This document shows positions 27,033 through 36,143 of a DNA stretch of 38,749 nt, one piece after another. Below the pieces are notes generated by a model. That model was not told the DNA's origin. It ran no database searches and saw only the letters and a program-made list of their open reading frames with translations. Source of the DNA: Legionellaceae bacterium. Its GTDB lineage: Bacteria; Pseudomonadota; Gammaproteobacteria; Legionellales; Legionellaceae. The stretch is from NCBI GenBank assembly GCA_029210265.1, contig JARGNP010000021.1:1-38749 (forward strand), in the 5' to 3' direction. The position numbers and the translations under genes are program-made. Positions within the stretch are counted from its first letter, which is position 1; the number at the start of each line of letters is the position of its first letter.

Positions 27033-27043
27033 TTACTGAGAAG

Positions 27044-30000
27044 TTATGGCGTGGGGTCATGTGATGACTCCGCGCCATGTTTATCTTCTTTATCCTGCTT
27101 TTGCTCTGGTTCACTGGACAAGCCCTCCCGTGTTTCCGCTAAAGACTCACGCATTGACGCTTGTTTTTTAGCGGAGTATTTCGTTTGTTCCTGAGAGAGT
27201 AGGTTATTAGAAAGATCTGCGTGTTGCTCGGGTGTAAGATATTCTCGTATCATACCTAGGTCATCTGGGGTTTGAATGATGGTGTATACATGAGATTTTA
27301 TGCTCTCGAAAACAGCTGCGCGTTGCTCGAGGTTGAGTGGCTTGAATGCCCTATTAAAATCATAACTGTCTTTAATTATACCAGGGAGATTATCGTGCAT
27401 CGTTTTAACAACCGATATGCACTGCTCCGGTGTAAGGTAGTTAAGTGCGCGACCAAGACTTCTGCCATTTCTGATTATGTTAGGTAAATCCTTTTCTATA
27501 GCTTCATAAACAGCTGTGCGTTGCTCGGGTTCTAAGCTCTCAAGTACATTTTTGAAATCAAATGTGTTTTTAATGATGCTGTTATGAATTAAAATTTGGA
27601 TAACCTCAATATCACCATCGTTACATGCTTGAGTGAGCATTCCTCTGTTTGGACTGATTATACCTTCATCAAATAAGCGTTGGATAAGGCCCATATTATT
27701 TTGCTTGCTAGAAGTCGAAATGATGTCTTGGGGCCCAATGATGTTGTTATGGAGCAATGCATGAATGACATGAACGATAGACGCATTATCTGTTGAGCAT
27801 ATTTGTAAGAAGGTCTCAGGAGCTGGTTTCACACCTTGATCGATTAAGTCCTCGCAGAAATCAAATTTATTGTCTAGGACTGCCTGGTGAAGAATGCCTT
27901 CGCAATTATCTATCACGAGCTTGAGTTTTTCTTCATTCTCTAGATATCCTAGATATTTTATGAGTTTATTAAAATCTTCGTTTGATTTGATGAAATTTTG
28001 AAATTCGCTTTTTATCGTATGAATAACATCAGAACATCGCTCCAAGGTCAACCAAGTAAGTGCATCTGGTATATTGTGAGGTGAACCAATGATGGTGGGT
28101 AGCTCAGCTTTAACTTGATTGAAAATGTTGTCATATTGACTTGGTAGTAGATGACCCATGGTCCTTCCAAAAGTGTCAGCGTCTTTAATCATGTTTGGTA
28201 TTTGGGGCTCTATCATATTAAAGACAATTGTAATCTGGTCTTCTGATAAATACTCTAAGGCAGCATAAAGATCATAGCTTGATGTTATAATCTGGGGCAA
28301 TTGGTTTTGCATCATATCAAAGACAATCGTGCGCTGGTCTTTTAATAGATACTCTAGAACAGAGTTGAAATCATGACCTGATGTAATAAGATGGGTTAAT
28401 TCAGGTTTTATTATGTCAAAAACATATGTTAGGTCCTCGAGTGAGAGGAATTCCATCAAATGGCCAACTTGAGAGCCTGTTTTAACAATGTTTAAGAGTT
28501 GAGGCTTCATCGCATTAAAAACAGCTGAGCATTGCATTTGTGAAAGATTTTTAAACGTTTTTATGATTCTGATCGGCGCCATAAAAAAAGAAGGCAAGCT
28601 TTCTTTCATTGCATCACAGAAAATACCACATTTTTCTGGCGATAAATGCTGTAGGACTTGACCAAAAGTGTTCCAATTTGTCATGTTAGATAAATGTTCT
28701 TTCATAGCATTGCAGGCCGTAGCGCATTGCTCTGGTGATAGGTGACGCAGAAGCCTGATAACATCATCAGGAGATGTAATAAGTTTGGGCAGTATTTGAT
28801 TAAAGATCTCGTCTTTATAATTTCTTGATAAATTTTCTATAGATTCTACTAGAAATGAAAGGCTACGAGGCTGCTCTAAAGCTGCGTGATGAACTAAGTG
28901 GTGCCGTAGCGTTGTGTCTGATAAACACTCAGAGAGTGTATCAGATGTCATAAAAGGTATGATGGCAAGAAGTGTTGGAATATCTTGCTTGAGTTCAGGT
29001 AAAAACTTTGCGCCTTGCTTCTTGATAACCTCATCTTTGATGACGCGATTGTCCATTGATTTAACGATGTTTTTGAACGCCTCATATCTTGAGTCTTCTG
29101 TCAGTTGCTCAAGCTGATGGCTTAGAGATTGTTCTGCAGCTTGGGCTGGTGGGTTCAAATAATTAATTGCCTGAATAAGTTCTTGAGTTGTTTTAAATAT
29201 TTCATGCAAGCTCCAGTCTTTAGGTAATACATGAGGGTCCATGAGCATATCTATGCGCGCATCTTCATGGTTTGTAAACTCAAAATAACGGTGTTCTTTT
29301 ATACCCTGCCATAGCATTTCTTTGATATTAGGCCAGTTGATGTCTGTAATGCCTTCATTCATACCATCGTCATCTTTTTTTACAACGAAAAGCTTGCTCT
29401 CAAACGCTTGATTTGCTGCCGTGAGTCTGTCACGAGCGCTTGTATCGAAAGCAGCTATCTCCCTCATGTAATTTGATTTAATTTTTTCAAGTGCTTCTTG
29501 GTCAGCAGCAGAGATGGAATCAAGCTTTTCTTGTAGTTGTTTTTGCAATATAGGTAGCTTGTTTGATGGATTAAGAAAAACCTGTATATTTCTTTTCGAA
29601 AGGCCCATGTTTTCTAGGGCTACTTCTACATCATTACCCAATGCTTTTTTCAGATAATCTTGTTCATTTAAGGTGTCTTGTGCTGCTTGAAGTTCAGCAA
29701 TAATAGAATTATCTTTAAAAAGTTGTTTTAATGCTGCTTCAATTTTAGTTTGTTCATCTGAAGTGTAAGGCGTATCTTTGGGGCCCACATAACCCGTACT
29801 ATCTAACTGACCTCTTAACTGGCCTTCTAGGCCTTGAAGCATAAAAAACACACGAAATTCTTTTTCAAACGCAGCGCTTAAAGCCTGTCCAATTTTGTCA
29901 TTAGTTATCACGCCAGACAAATAGTTTAGATGATGATCGTCTCGATTTAATGCATGCACCCCATAACCAAGGTTTTCTGCCAGAACAAAACAGCGATTAT

Positions 30001-30448
30001 TGACATGAACATCATCTGATAATTGAGAGGCCACGCGGGTGACAATGTCTTGACGTACGCGGGAGAGCAAGTCGTTGATGTTTTTAGCCGCATAAAAACT
30101 ATCGACAACAGCATTAATGCCGTTATGAAACCCAGGTGTACATTCTTCAGCTCGTTCTTGTAATTTGAATGCAATAATTTTTTTTTCTGACTCAGTTGTG
30201 TTTGGGTTTTCGAACTTATCGTAAATGACTTTGAGACCTTGAAGTACCGTGTCTTTTAGAGCGTAAGTGGAACGACTGCCCACATGATTCTCCATGCGCG
30301 CCGAAAAACTTTCACGAACGGACTCATTCATCAGCTGACTAGCCGATGTAATTAAGGCATCTAATTCAGCTTCTGTTATCTTATCCCCTGAGCGTGCTTG
30401 GTTATCTTCATTCAGGGTAAATGCAGTGGCTTTGTTAATTTCAATCAT
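27044..30448 (-). CDS. 1134-residue alpha-solenoid protein with 33-residue repeats, effector candidate
   Basis: The N-terminal 520 residues are helical and charged with no recognised domain. From about residue 524 to 820 there are nine consecutive units of exactly 33 residues with the pattern (S/T)xxDDxxxxLxxLSPEQCxxxFxxMKxxLPxII. Examples are FGQVLQHLSPEKCGIFCDAM and FNSVLEYLLKDQRTIVFDMM. Residues about 852-959 resemble degenerate ankyrin units (NDGDIEVIQILIHNSII). From 960 to about 1090, three more full 33-residue units and a partial one follow. The tail is highly charged (EPEQKQDKEDKHGAESSHDP). No signal peptide or membrane segment is present. Such solenoids usually bind proteins, and a type IV secreted effector role is inferred. 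It is divergent from kup, with a -10-like TATAAT at 30484-30489 on its strand. Confidence 0.85.
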   Translation of the reverse strand: MIEINKATAFTLNEDNQARSGDKITEAELDALITSASQLMNESVRESFSARMENHVGSRSTYALKDTVLQGLKVIYDKFENPNTTESEKKIIAFKLQERAEECTPGFHNGINAVVDSFYAAKNINDLLSRVRQDIVTRVASQLSDDVHVNNRCFVLAENLGYGVHALNRDDHHLNYLSGVITNDKIGQALSAAFEKEFRVFFMLQGLEGQLRGQLDSTGYVGPKDTPYTSDEQTKIEAALKQLFKDNSIIAELQAAQDTLNEQDYLKKALGNDVEVALENMGLSKRNIQVFLNPSNKLPILQKQLQEKLDSISAADQEALEKIKSNYMREIAAFDTSARDRLTAANQAFESKLFVVKKDDDGMNEGITDINWPNIKEMLWQGIKEHRYFEFTNHEDARIDMLMDPHVLPKDWSLHEIFKTTQELIQAINYLNPPAQAAEQSLSHQLEQLTEDSRYEAFKNIVKSMDNRVIKDEVIKKQGAKFLPELKQDIPTLLAIIPFMTSDTLSECLSDTTLRHHLVHHAALEQPRSLSFLVESIENLSRNYKDEIFNQILPKLITSPDDVIRLLRHLSPEQCATACNAMKEHLSNMTNWNTFGQVLQHLSPEKCGIFCDAMKESLPSFFMAPIRIIKTFKNLSQMQCSAVFNAMKPQLLNIVKTGSQVGHLMEFLSLEDLTYVFDIIKPELTHLITSGHDFNSVLEYLLKDQRTIVFDMMQNQLPQIITSSYDLYAALEYLSEDQITIVFNMIEPQIPNMIKDADTFGRTMGHLLPSQYDNIFNQVKAELPTIIGSPHNIPDALTWLTLERCSDVIHTIKSEFQNFIKSNEDFNKLIKYLGYLENEEKLKLVIDNCEGILHQAVLDNKFDFCEDLIDQGVKPAPETFLQICSTDNASIVHVIHALLHNNIIGPQDIISTSSKQNNMGLIQRLFDEGIISPNRGMLTQACNDGDIEVIQILIHNSIIKNTFDFKNVLESLEPEQRTAVYEAIEKDLPNIIRNGRSLGRALNYLTPEQCISVVKTMHDNLPGIIKDSYDFNRAFKPLNLEQRAAVFESIKSHVYTIIQTPDDLGMIREYLTPEQHADLSNNLLSQEQTKYSAKKQASMRESLAETREGLSSEPEQKQDKEDKHGAESSHDPTP
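27179..27571 (-). repeat. Second block of 33-residue repeats
   Basis: It encodes residues about 960-1090 of the solenoid protein: three full units (with LEPEQRTAV, LTPEQCISV and LNLEQRAAV cores) and a partial fourth (LTPEQHADL). The block keeps the same 33-residue (99-base) period as block one although about 140 residues separate them. Confidence 0.85.
27989..28879 (-). repeat. First block of nine 33-residue (99-base) repeats
   Basis: It encodes residues about 524-820 of the solenoid protein. The units keep an exact 33-residue period but are diverged, sharing hydrophobic positions and the L-S/T-x-E-Q core. This indicates old duplications held by structure rather than recent copying. Confidence 0.85.
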
Positions 30449-30579
30449 GAGAATATTATCTCTAATTATTACACTGTTGTTTTATTATAGTATGCTGTGG
30501 CGTTTTATTTGATGGTGTGAAGTATACGAAAAAAAAGCTTTATATTGCCTTGCCATAGCCGTGACTGTTACTCTGGACG

Positions 30580-30592
30580 AGTTGAATCAACT
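30580..30592. promoter_or_regulatory. Palindrome AGTTGAATCAACT just before kup
   Basis: A perfect six-base inverted repeat with a single central base lies 11 bases before the kup TTG. It overlaps the likely leader and could be a regulator site. Confidence 0.3.
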
Positions 30593-30603
30593 GGGACGTT
30601 GCT

Positions 30604-32493
30604 TTGAGCAAGGCAAAAAATCATAAGAAAGAATCATCAGCGGCACTAACGTTAGCAGCACTCGGTGTTGTTTATGGCGATATTGGAACCAGTCCGCTGT
30701 ATGCCATGCGCGAGTCGCTGGAAGGCTTGCCGATTAATGTCACGGATGTCTTGGGTGTACTTTCGTTAATCTTTTGGTCGTTAACGCTGATTATTTCGAT
30801 TAAATACTTATTTATTTTATTTCGTGCAGACAATGATGGCGAAGGTGGTATCTTAGCGCTTTTAGCTTTAAGCAAGCATAAGCGCGCGCATCGTGCTCGC
30901 TTTTTTTTCTTGTTAGGTATTCTGGGCGCGGGATTGATGCTGGGTGATGGTATGTTGACGCCTGCTATTTCTGTGATCAGCGCGATTGAAGGCGTTAATG
31001 TTGCGATCCCTAGTTTATCATCCGCTATTGTGCCGATTACATGCGTTATTTTGGTTGCGTTGTTTGCAATCCAATCGCTGGGTACAGCACGTATAGGCAT
31101 TGTATTTGGTCCTATGATTATTATTTGGTTTGTGACCATTGCTTGGCTGGGGTTAATTCAAGTGATGGATAATCCATCGGTATTAAGAGCTATTAATCCG
31201 ATGTATGCGTTACACTTTTTTCTAGAAAATGGCTGGAAAGGCTATGTACTACTCGGAGGTATTTTTTTAGTTGTAACGGGGGGAGAGGCGCTTTATGCTG
31301 ATTTAGGGCATTTTGGGAAAAATCCTATTCGAATGAGTTGGTTTTTTGTGGCGTTTCCTGCGCTTATTTTAAATTATTTTGGTCAAGGCGCGTATTTGTT
31401 GCAGCACCCAGACGCGATTGACAACCCATTTTATTATCTTGCGCCGACATGGTTTGCTGTGCCGCTCTTGGTTATCGCCACTTGTGCGACCATTATTGCC
31501 TCGCAAGCCGTGATTTCAGCCACGTTTTCATTGATGCGACAAGCGGTTTTATTAGGGCTCTATCCGCATTTATCGATTGTTCAAACATCGGGTACGCAAC
31601 GTGGGCAGATTTATATTCCTCAAGTCAACATGATGTTAGCTATTGGAACGTTGTTATTGGTTCTGCTTTTAAGAACATCGAGCAGCATGACGCATGCGTA
31701 TGGTATTGCTGTGAATTTGGAAGGCTTATTAACGTTATTATTGGTTGCGTACGTTGCCGTTCGTTTGTGGAAATGGCACTGGGCTAAAATTGCATGCGTA
31801 TTTATATTTTTTGGTGTGATTGATGTGGCGTTTTTGGGGGCGAATATACAGAAGCTCTCAACCGGTGGCTGGATTCCCATTACGTTTGCAAGTTTTGCGG
31901 CGTTTATTATGTATACCTGGAATAAAGGGCGTGTTTATCTCAAAGAGGCGTTTTATACTAAAAAAGAAGAAGTATCTAAGCTTTTAAAGCAGTTTGAGTA
32001 TAAAAGTTTGACGCATTTGCCTAAAACAACAGCGATTTTTATTACGGATATTTATGATCAAAGTGGTGGAAGTTTTTTACGATTTTTAAAACTTAACCGC
32101 GCGTTACCCGAACATATTCTTTTGGTTAATTATCGTGTTGAACCGATACCTTATGTTGTCTCGATGAATCGGTTTGAAGTTTCGTGTTTAAAAGAAAATG
32201 TATGTGAACTTACATTACATTATGGGTTTATGGATGTGGTTTCGATTCCACAAGCACTTTATCTTGCGAATGAGCGTAGATTATTGCCGTTTGATATTGA
32301 TGTAGAAAAAGCCATGTATTTTATTGAGCTACCTAATGTATTCGCATCACGTAAAAAACGCACGCTATGGTTTCATTGGCAAGAAAAGCTGTTCGCCTTT
32401 CTTGCCAGAAATTATTCACCTAATTTAAATATAGAATTTTATCAATTGCCGTATGAACGGACGATTTCTATCGGAACTTATTGCTTGATTTAA
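30604..32493 (+). CDS. kup: Potassium uptake permease Kup
   Basis: This is a low-affinity H+/K+ symporter in the inner membrane. The 629 residues start with the family signature VVYGDIGTSPLYA (about 22-34), then about 12 membrane helices to residue 440, including LGDGMLTPAISVISAIEG and GGEALYADLGHFG. A soluble C-terminal domain follows. No ATG fits: an in-frame TGA lies at 30583-30585, so the start is the TTG at 30604, seven bases after GGGA. The 3' end overlaps the convergent DUF1460 gene by four bases, so neither gene has room for a terminator. Confidence 0.96.
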   Translation: MSKAKNHKKESSAALTLAALGVVYGDIGTSPLYAMRESLEGLPINVTDVLGVLSLIFWSLTLIISIKYLFILFRADNDGEGGILALLALSKHKRAHRARFFFLLGILGAGLMLGDGMLTPAISVISAIEGVNVAIPSLSSAIVPITCVILVALFAIQSLGTARIGIVFGPMIIIWFVTIAWLGLIQVMDNPSVLRAINPMYALHFFLENGWKGYVLLGGIFLVVTGGEALYADLGHFGKNPIRMSWFFVAFPALILNYFGQGAYLLQHPDAIDNPFYYLAPTWFAVPLLVIATCATIIASQAVISATFSLMRQAVLLGLYPHLSIVQTSGTQRGQIYIPQVNMMLAIGTLLLVLLLRTSSSMTHAYGIAVNLEGLLTLLLVAYVAVRLWKWHWAKIACVFIFFGVIDVAFLGANIQKLSTGGWIPITFASFAAFIMYTWNKGRVYLKEAFYTKKEEVSKLLKQFEYKSLTHLPKTTAIFITDIYDQSGGSFLRFLKLNRALPEHILLVNYRVEPIPYVVSMNRFEVSCLKENVCELTLHYGFMDVVSIPQALYLANERRLLPFDIDVEKAMYFIELPNVFASRKKRTLWFHWQEKLFAFLARNYSPNLNIEFYQLPYERTISIGTYCLI

Positions 32494-33461
32494 CCGCAAT
32501 TCTTAGCTTCTGGGCTTTGAGGTACAATAATTTGTATGTTGATACCACGAATGGTAGGGCTTGTGCGCGCTCGCTCTAGATAGCTAATCAGAGACATATC
32601 GCTGACTTTTTTCTTGAGAAGTGAGGCGTGTCTAAAGCGTAAGTCATCTTCTTTTCGAAAAACAAAACCCATGTGCGAGACATTAAGACGTGTGCCAATA
32701 CGTGTTGCTAAGTTCCAGTTAGGGCGAATGATTTCAATGATTGCACCGTCGGGTATTTGATCGAATAGCGCTAGATTGGGTTTACCTTGTGTGTCAAAAA
32801 GTGCCGTGAGTGGGATATACGGTGTGTTTACACGCTGGGCTTTTAAATGCTTGCCTTCACGTCTTAAAGCGTTGAGTTGTTTAGACTGCTCTTCGGGTAA
32901 GGCATGGGGTAGTCGAATACGCTCTTGGTCTAATTGCTTGTACCATTCAGGCTTATTAATCAGTGCTTTTGCGTACCGTGCCGCAGGCTCACCTTTTTGA
33001 TTGGTAAGGGTTGTTGTAATGTCTTTTAATATACCGGCGTGTTGATTATTTTGATTCCAGTCAAGTGAAGCAAAATGGTTTCGCTTGGTAAAAGTAACGT
33101 CGCCATCAGCATATCTAATGTTTTTTATGCATTGTGTGAAGTGATTAAGGTCCGGGGCAAGTGCAAGCGCAACAACGGTATCAACATAGGTTTCACAGTC
33201 GAATGCATCGACCCGATAAATGGGAGCTTGGTCGTAGGGGGCGCCTGGGCCTTCACCTAAAGCATTGCCTTCATAGGGTTGATTTATAAAACGTTGGCTT
33301 ATGGCGTCAAGACGCGTGGCCATGGGTGTCGGCTTGGCATCAAGCGTATGATATAGTTGACGAATTGTTTGGTCTGCTTCAGCATCTGAAAAAGCAGGTT
33401 CACATGCGAGTACGAGGTATGATGTTAGAGCTAGAGTGTAATAAATATGTTTGCTTGGCAT
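32490..33461 (-). CDS. DUF1460 amidase-like exported protein, possible lipoprotein
   Basis: This is a 323-residue cysteine-hydrolase-like protein of the N-acetylmuramoyl-L-alanine amidase-like (DUF1460) family. The N-terminus is a signal sequence (YYTLALTSYLVLAC); LVLAC-E resembles a weak lipobox, with Cys20 as the lipid site, otherwise cleavage would fall after PAFSDA. The putative nucleophile is Cys89 in AFDCETYVDTV, and His129 in KRNHFASLDW is a conserved partner. A second conserved segment is NVSHMGFVFRKED. It probably acts on cell-wall peptides in the periplasm. The 3' end overlaps kup by four bases. It diverges from spmA across 58 bases. Confidence 0.87.
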   Translation of the reverse strand: MPSKHIYYTLALTSYLVLACEPAFSDAEADQTIRQLYHTLDAKPTPMATRLDAISQRFINQPYEGNALGEGPGAPYDQAPIYRVDAFDCETYVDTVVALALAPDLNHFTQCIKNIRYADGDVTFTKRNHFASLDWNQNNQHAGILKDITTTLTNQKGEPAARYAKALINKPEWYKQLDQERIRLPHALPEEQSKQLNALRREGKHLKAQRVNTPYIPLTALFDTQGKPNLALFDQIPDGAIIEIIRPNWNLATRIGTRLNVSHMGFVFRKEDDLRFRHASLLKKKVSDMSLISYLERARTSPTIRGINIQIIVPQSPEAKNCG

Positions 33462-33519
33462 GTCGTGTTCTTATCTTGAAGACGTATGATATAGCGAACG
33501 TTAACAGAAAGGGGCAAAT

Positions 33520-34125
33520 ATGTTAAATGCTATTTGGCTCTCCATGATGGTATTGTCTGTTGTGGTGGGAGCCATCGAAGGGCGTCTTGGTTTGGTTGTG
33601 CAAGCGATCACAGCTTCAGCGAAGTTTGGTTTTGAAATGGCCCTTGGTTTAACAGGTATCATGGCGCTTTGGTTGGGTGTTATGGGCGTTGCTTCGGCAT
33701 CAGGATTGATTCATAAAGTTGCGCGCTTATTACGTCCTATTATGCTTTGGTTGTTCCCAGAAGTACCCGAAGATCATCCTGCAATGGGCGCCATGATTTT
33801 AAATTTATCAGCTAATATGCTGGGCCTTGCCAATGCGGCAACGCCGTTTGGTCTTCAAGCCATGAAAGAATTGCAGCGTTTAAATACGCATGTACATACA
33901 GCAAGCAATGCGATGTGTACTTTTCTGGCGATTAATACCTCGAGCGTTCAGCTTATTCCTGCAACAGCGATGGCATTGTTGGCGGCAAACGGTTGTGCGC
34001 AACCCAGCAGCATTATTTTGACGACGTTGATTGCGACGAGTATTTCAACGATCGTAGGGGTAACCTCGGTTAAATTATTAGCCAAATTGCCTTGTTACCG
34101 CATGAAGCCAGAGGATATTGAATAA
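33520..34125 (+). CDS. spmA: Nucleoside-recognition (GATE) domain protein, spore maturation protein A-like
   Basis: This 201-residue membrane protein belongs to the SpmA family. Typical segments are AITASAKFGFEMALGLTGIMALWLGVM, GAMILNLSANMLGLANAATPFGLQAM and MCTFLAINTSSVQLIPATAMAL. The Asn/Ala/Thr-rich gate motifs recall nucleoside-transporter folds. In spore formers the SpmA-SpmB pair affects spore core dehydration; in gammaproteobacteria the role is unknown. The ATG follows AAAGGGG at five bases. Its stop overlaps the spmB start by one base (TAATG), so the two are translated together and probably form a complex. Confidence 0.92.
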   Translation: MLNAIWLSMMVLSVVVGAIEGRLGLVVQAITASAKFGFEMALGLTGIMALWLGVMGVASASGLIHKVARLLRPIMLWLFPEVPEDHPAMGAMILNLSANMLGLANAATPFGLQAMKELQRLNTHVHTASNAMCTFLAINTSSVQLIPATAMALLAANGCAQPSSIILTTLIATSISTIVGVTSVKLLAKLPCYRMKPEDIE

Positions 34126-34658
34126 TGGGTATTTTTCTTTCAGAGTTGCTGAACTGGATCATGTTATCGTTTGTGGTTGGCATACCGCTTTATGCGACGA
34201 TTAAAAAAGTGGATACGTTCGATGCTTTTATTACCGGTGCCAAACAAGGCTTTGAGCTTAGTGTGAGCTTAATTCCGTATTTGGTCGCGATGATGGTGGC
34301 GGTTGGTATGCTTCGAGCATCCGGTTTTTTTGATTTAATTTCGAGAATACTTGCGCCATATTTGACCGCATTAGGTATACCCGATGAAGTCTTGCCGCTT
34401 GCTTTGGTCAGGCCGTTTTCGGGGAGCGCTTCGATGGGTGTAACAGCAGATTTAATGCGTACGCATGGGGGTGATTCGTTCATTGCTAAAACAGCGGCAA
34501 CCATGATGGGAAGCACAGAAACAACGTTTTATGTGGTTGCTGTTTATTTTGGAGCGGTAGGTATTCGACGCACGCGACATGCGATTCCTGCCGGGCTATT
34601 GGCCGATCTTGCAGGTATTCTTGCATCGATTTATGTGTGTCGTTATTTTTTCCTCTAA
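34125..34658 (+). CDS. spmB: Nucleoside-recognition (GATE) domain protein, spore maturation protein B-like
   Basis: This 177-residue integral membrane protein is the SpmB partner of the gene just before. It shows FITGAKQGFELSVSLIPYLVAMMVAVGML, then ALVRPFSGSASMGVTADLM and MMGSTETTFYVVAVYFGAVGI, all hallmarks of SpmB. It starts in the last base of the spmA stop and is followed by a weak hairpin and T-run shared with the convergent M23 gene. No sporulation genes are visible nearby, so a role in envelope transport or signalling in a non-spore-forming cell is more likely. Confidence 0.92.
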   Translation: MGIFLSELLNWIMLSFVVGIPLYATIKKVDTFDAFITGAKQGFELSVSLIPYLVAMMVAVGMLRASGFFDLISRILAPYLTALGIPDEVLPLALVRPFSGSASMGVTADLMRTHGGDSFIAKTAATMMGSTETTFYVVAVYFGAVGIRRTRHAIPAGLLADLAGILASIYVCRYFFL

Positions 34659-34664
34659 ATTGCC

Positions 34665-34689
34665 CAGCTGGTTTTTAGCTGAGTTTTTT
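34665..34689 (+). terminator. Weak terminator between spmB and the M23 peptidase gene
   Basis: CAGCT (34665-34669) pairs with AGCTG (34677-34681) across a GGTTTTT loop, followed shortly by six T. The stem has only five pairs, so efficiency is doubtful. Confidence 0.45.
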
Positions 34690-36012
34690 AGGTTCTGGTG
34701 TTTCTAGCTTAGCAATATTGGCGGCTTCATATAATTGAAGTTGTGCGATTTGTGTTGCGGCATGCGTTTTAAACTCAGCAAGCTCTTTGGCCGGTACCGA
34801 AAAGGCTTGTGGAAGTTTGACGGTGGATGGGTTGAGTGGCCTATCATTGAGGCGCAGCTCGTAGTGACAATGAGGACCTGTTGCAAGCCCTGTTTGTCCA
34901 ACATAGCCGATAACATCGCCGCGCTTAACTTGGGCTCCGCGGGCGAGGCCTTTCTTAAATTTCAGCATGTGCCCATAAATGGAAGTATAATTGCCAGGAT
35001 GCTGGAGTTTTATTTTGTTTCCGTAACCATTTTCATAGCCGATGCTTATCACACGGCCGTTGCTGGTTGCTTTGATCGGGGTGCCTATAGGCGCTGCTAA
35101 ATCCACACCTTTATGAGGGCGTCGCTGTTTTAAGACCGGATGCATTCGTGATAAATTAAACATCGAGCTAATATAGCTAAATTGCAACGGATAGCGCGTA
35201 AACGCTTTTCTGACACTGGTGCCTTTCGGTGTAAAATAACCCACGCCATATTCTGCGCTTTTATGCTGAATCGCTTGGTGCGTTTGGCCGCGGCTGGTGT
35301 ATGAGACAGCCAGAATATCACCCGTATGGGTTAGTTCGTTTTCGATGTAATGTGCTTCGTAAACCAAGGTGAATTGATCACCTTCACGAATGTCACGTGC
35401 AAAATTAATTTCCCAGCCTAAAATATCGGTCATCTGCCGAATAAGCGTGTAGGGAATGTGGTATTGCTTGGCTGTGATGTAGAGCGAATGATGAACAATG
35501 CCAGTGGCTGAGCGTATTTGTACATAGGTTTTATGGTCATGAATTTTTGTTGAATACGTGTTTTCGTTTTCCTCGCGTCGAACCGTGAGTGTCCGTGTCG
35601 GGCTGAGTGGTAAAATAAGTTGTTCTAATTGATGGTCATGAATTAAAAATTTGATACGCTGGTTGGGTTGAATCTGTGTTAATGATTTTGCTTCGGGATT
35701 TTTATCCATGACGGCATGTAGTATTGCAGGGCTCAGCTCCATGCGTTTAAATATAAGTGCGAGTGAATCACCGGGTTGCGTCGTGATTTCTTGCCAGAGT
35801 GCTTCGTCTGGGTCGAGTGGTTCAATGGGGGGTATCGTTGTTGAATCGGGTAAACACAGTGTTTCATGTATATAATTGGCAGACTGATTTGTATGCGTGT
35901 AAGTTTTGATGATACTCAACGAAGCTAATACAACCAATGTAACAACGGTAAATATCACAACTTTTTGATAAGCGGCTAAACGTTTGAGCAGTAAAATTGA
36001 AAGTGCTTTCAT
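34675..36012 (-). CDS. M23 murein endopeptidase (MepM/OapA-like)
   Basis: This zinc endopeptidase cuts peptide cross-bridges in peptidoglycan. The chosen ATG (36012) follows CAAGG and gives a 445-residue protein; ATG 36033 and TTG 36036 are in-frame alternatives without a ribosome site. An N-terminal membrane anchor lies at about 14-35 (VVIFTVVTLVVLASLSII). A LysM/OapA-like region follows at about 75-125 (TTQPGDSLALIFKRMEL), then the M23 domain at the C-terminus. Zinc ligands His300 and Asp304 in HKGVDLAAPIGTP and His383 in GPHCHYELR are intact, with His381 catalytic. Divergent pairing with tyrS is a conserved arrangement in Pseudomonas-like gammaproteobacteria. The 24 bases before tyrS lack an obvious strong promoter. 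Confidence 0.93.
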   Translation of the reverse strand: MKALSILLLKRLAAYQKVVIFTVVTLVVLASLSIIKTYTHTNQSANYIHETLCLPDSTTIPPIEPLDPDEALWQEITTQPGDSLALIFKRMELSPAILHAVMDKNPEAKSLTQIQPNQRIKFLIHDHQLEQLILPLSPTRTLTVRREENENTYSTKIHDHKTYVQIRSATGIVHHSLYITAKQYHIPYTLIRQMTDILGWEINFARDIREGDQFTLVYEAHYIENELTHTGDILAVSYTSRGQTHQAIQHKSAEYGVGYFTPKGTSVRKAFTRYPLQFSYISSMFNLSRMHPVLKQRRPHKGVDLAAPIGTPIKATSNGRVISIGYENGYGNKIKLQHPGNYTSIYGHMLKFKKGLARGAQVKRGDVIGYVGQTGLATGPHCHYELRLNDRPLNPSTVKLPQAFSVPAKELAEFKTHAATQIAQLQLYEAANIAKLETPEPKKLS

Positions 36013-36143
36013 ACGGACCTTGGCTGTGGTCATCAAAATAAGGGATGGCCTGGAGCAAATATCCGAGCTAAGATACCGTCTGAAAGAAGTTAGGTCAATC
36101 TATTTAGAGTAACTATTAAGTAATTTATTAAAGGATAATTTAG

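Noticed and set aside
30672-31139. 155-codon antisense frame inside kup
   Set aside because: It mirrors kup membrane-helix codons, with no start signal or recognisable product.
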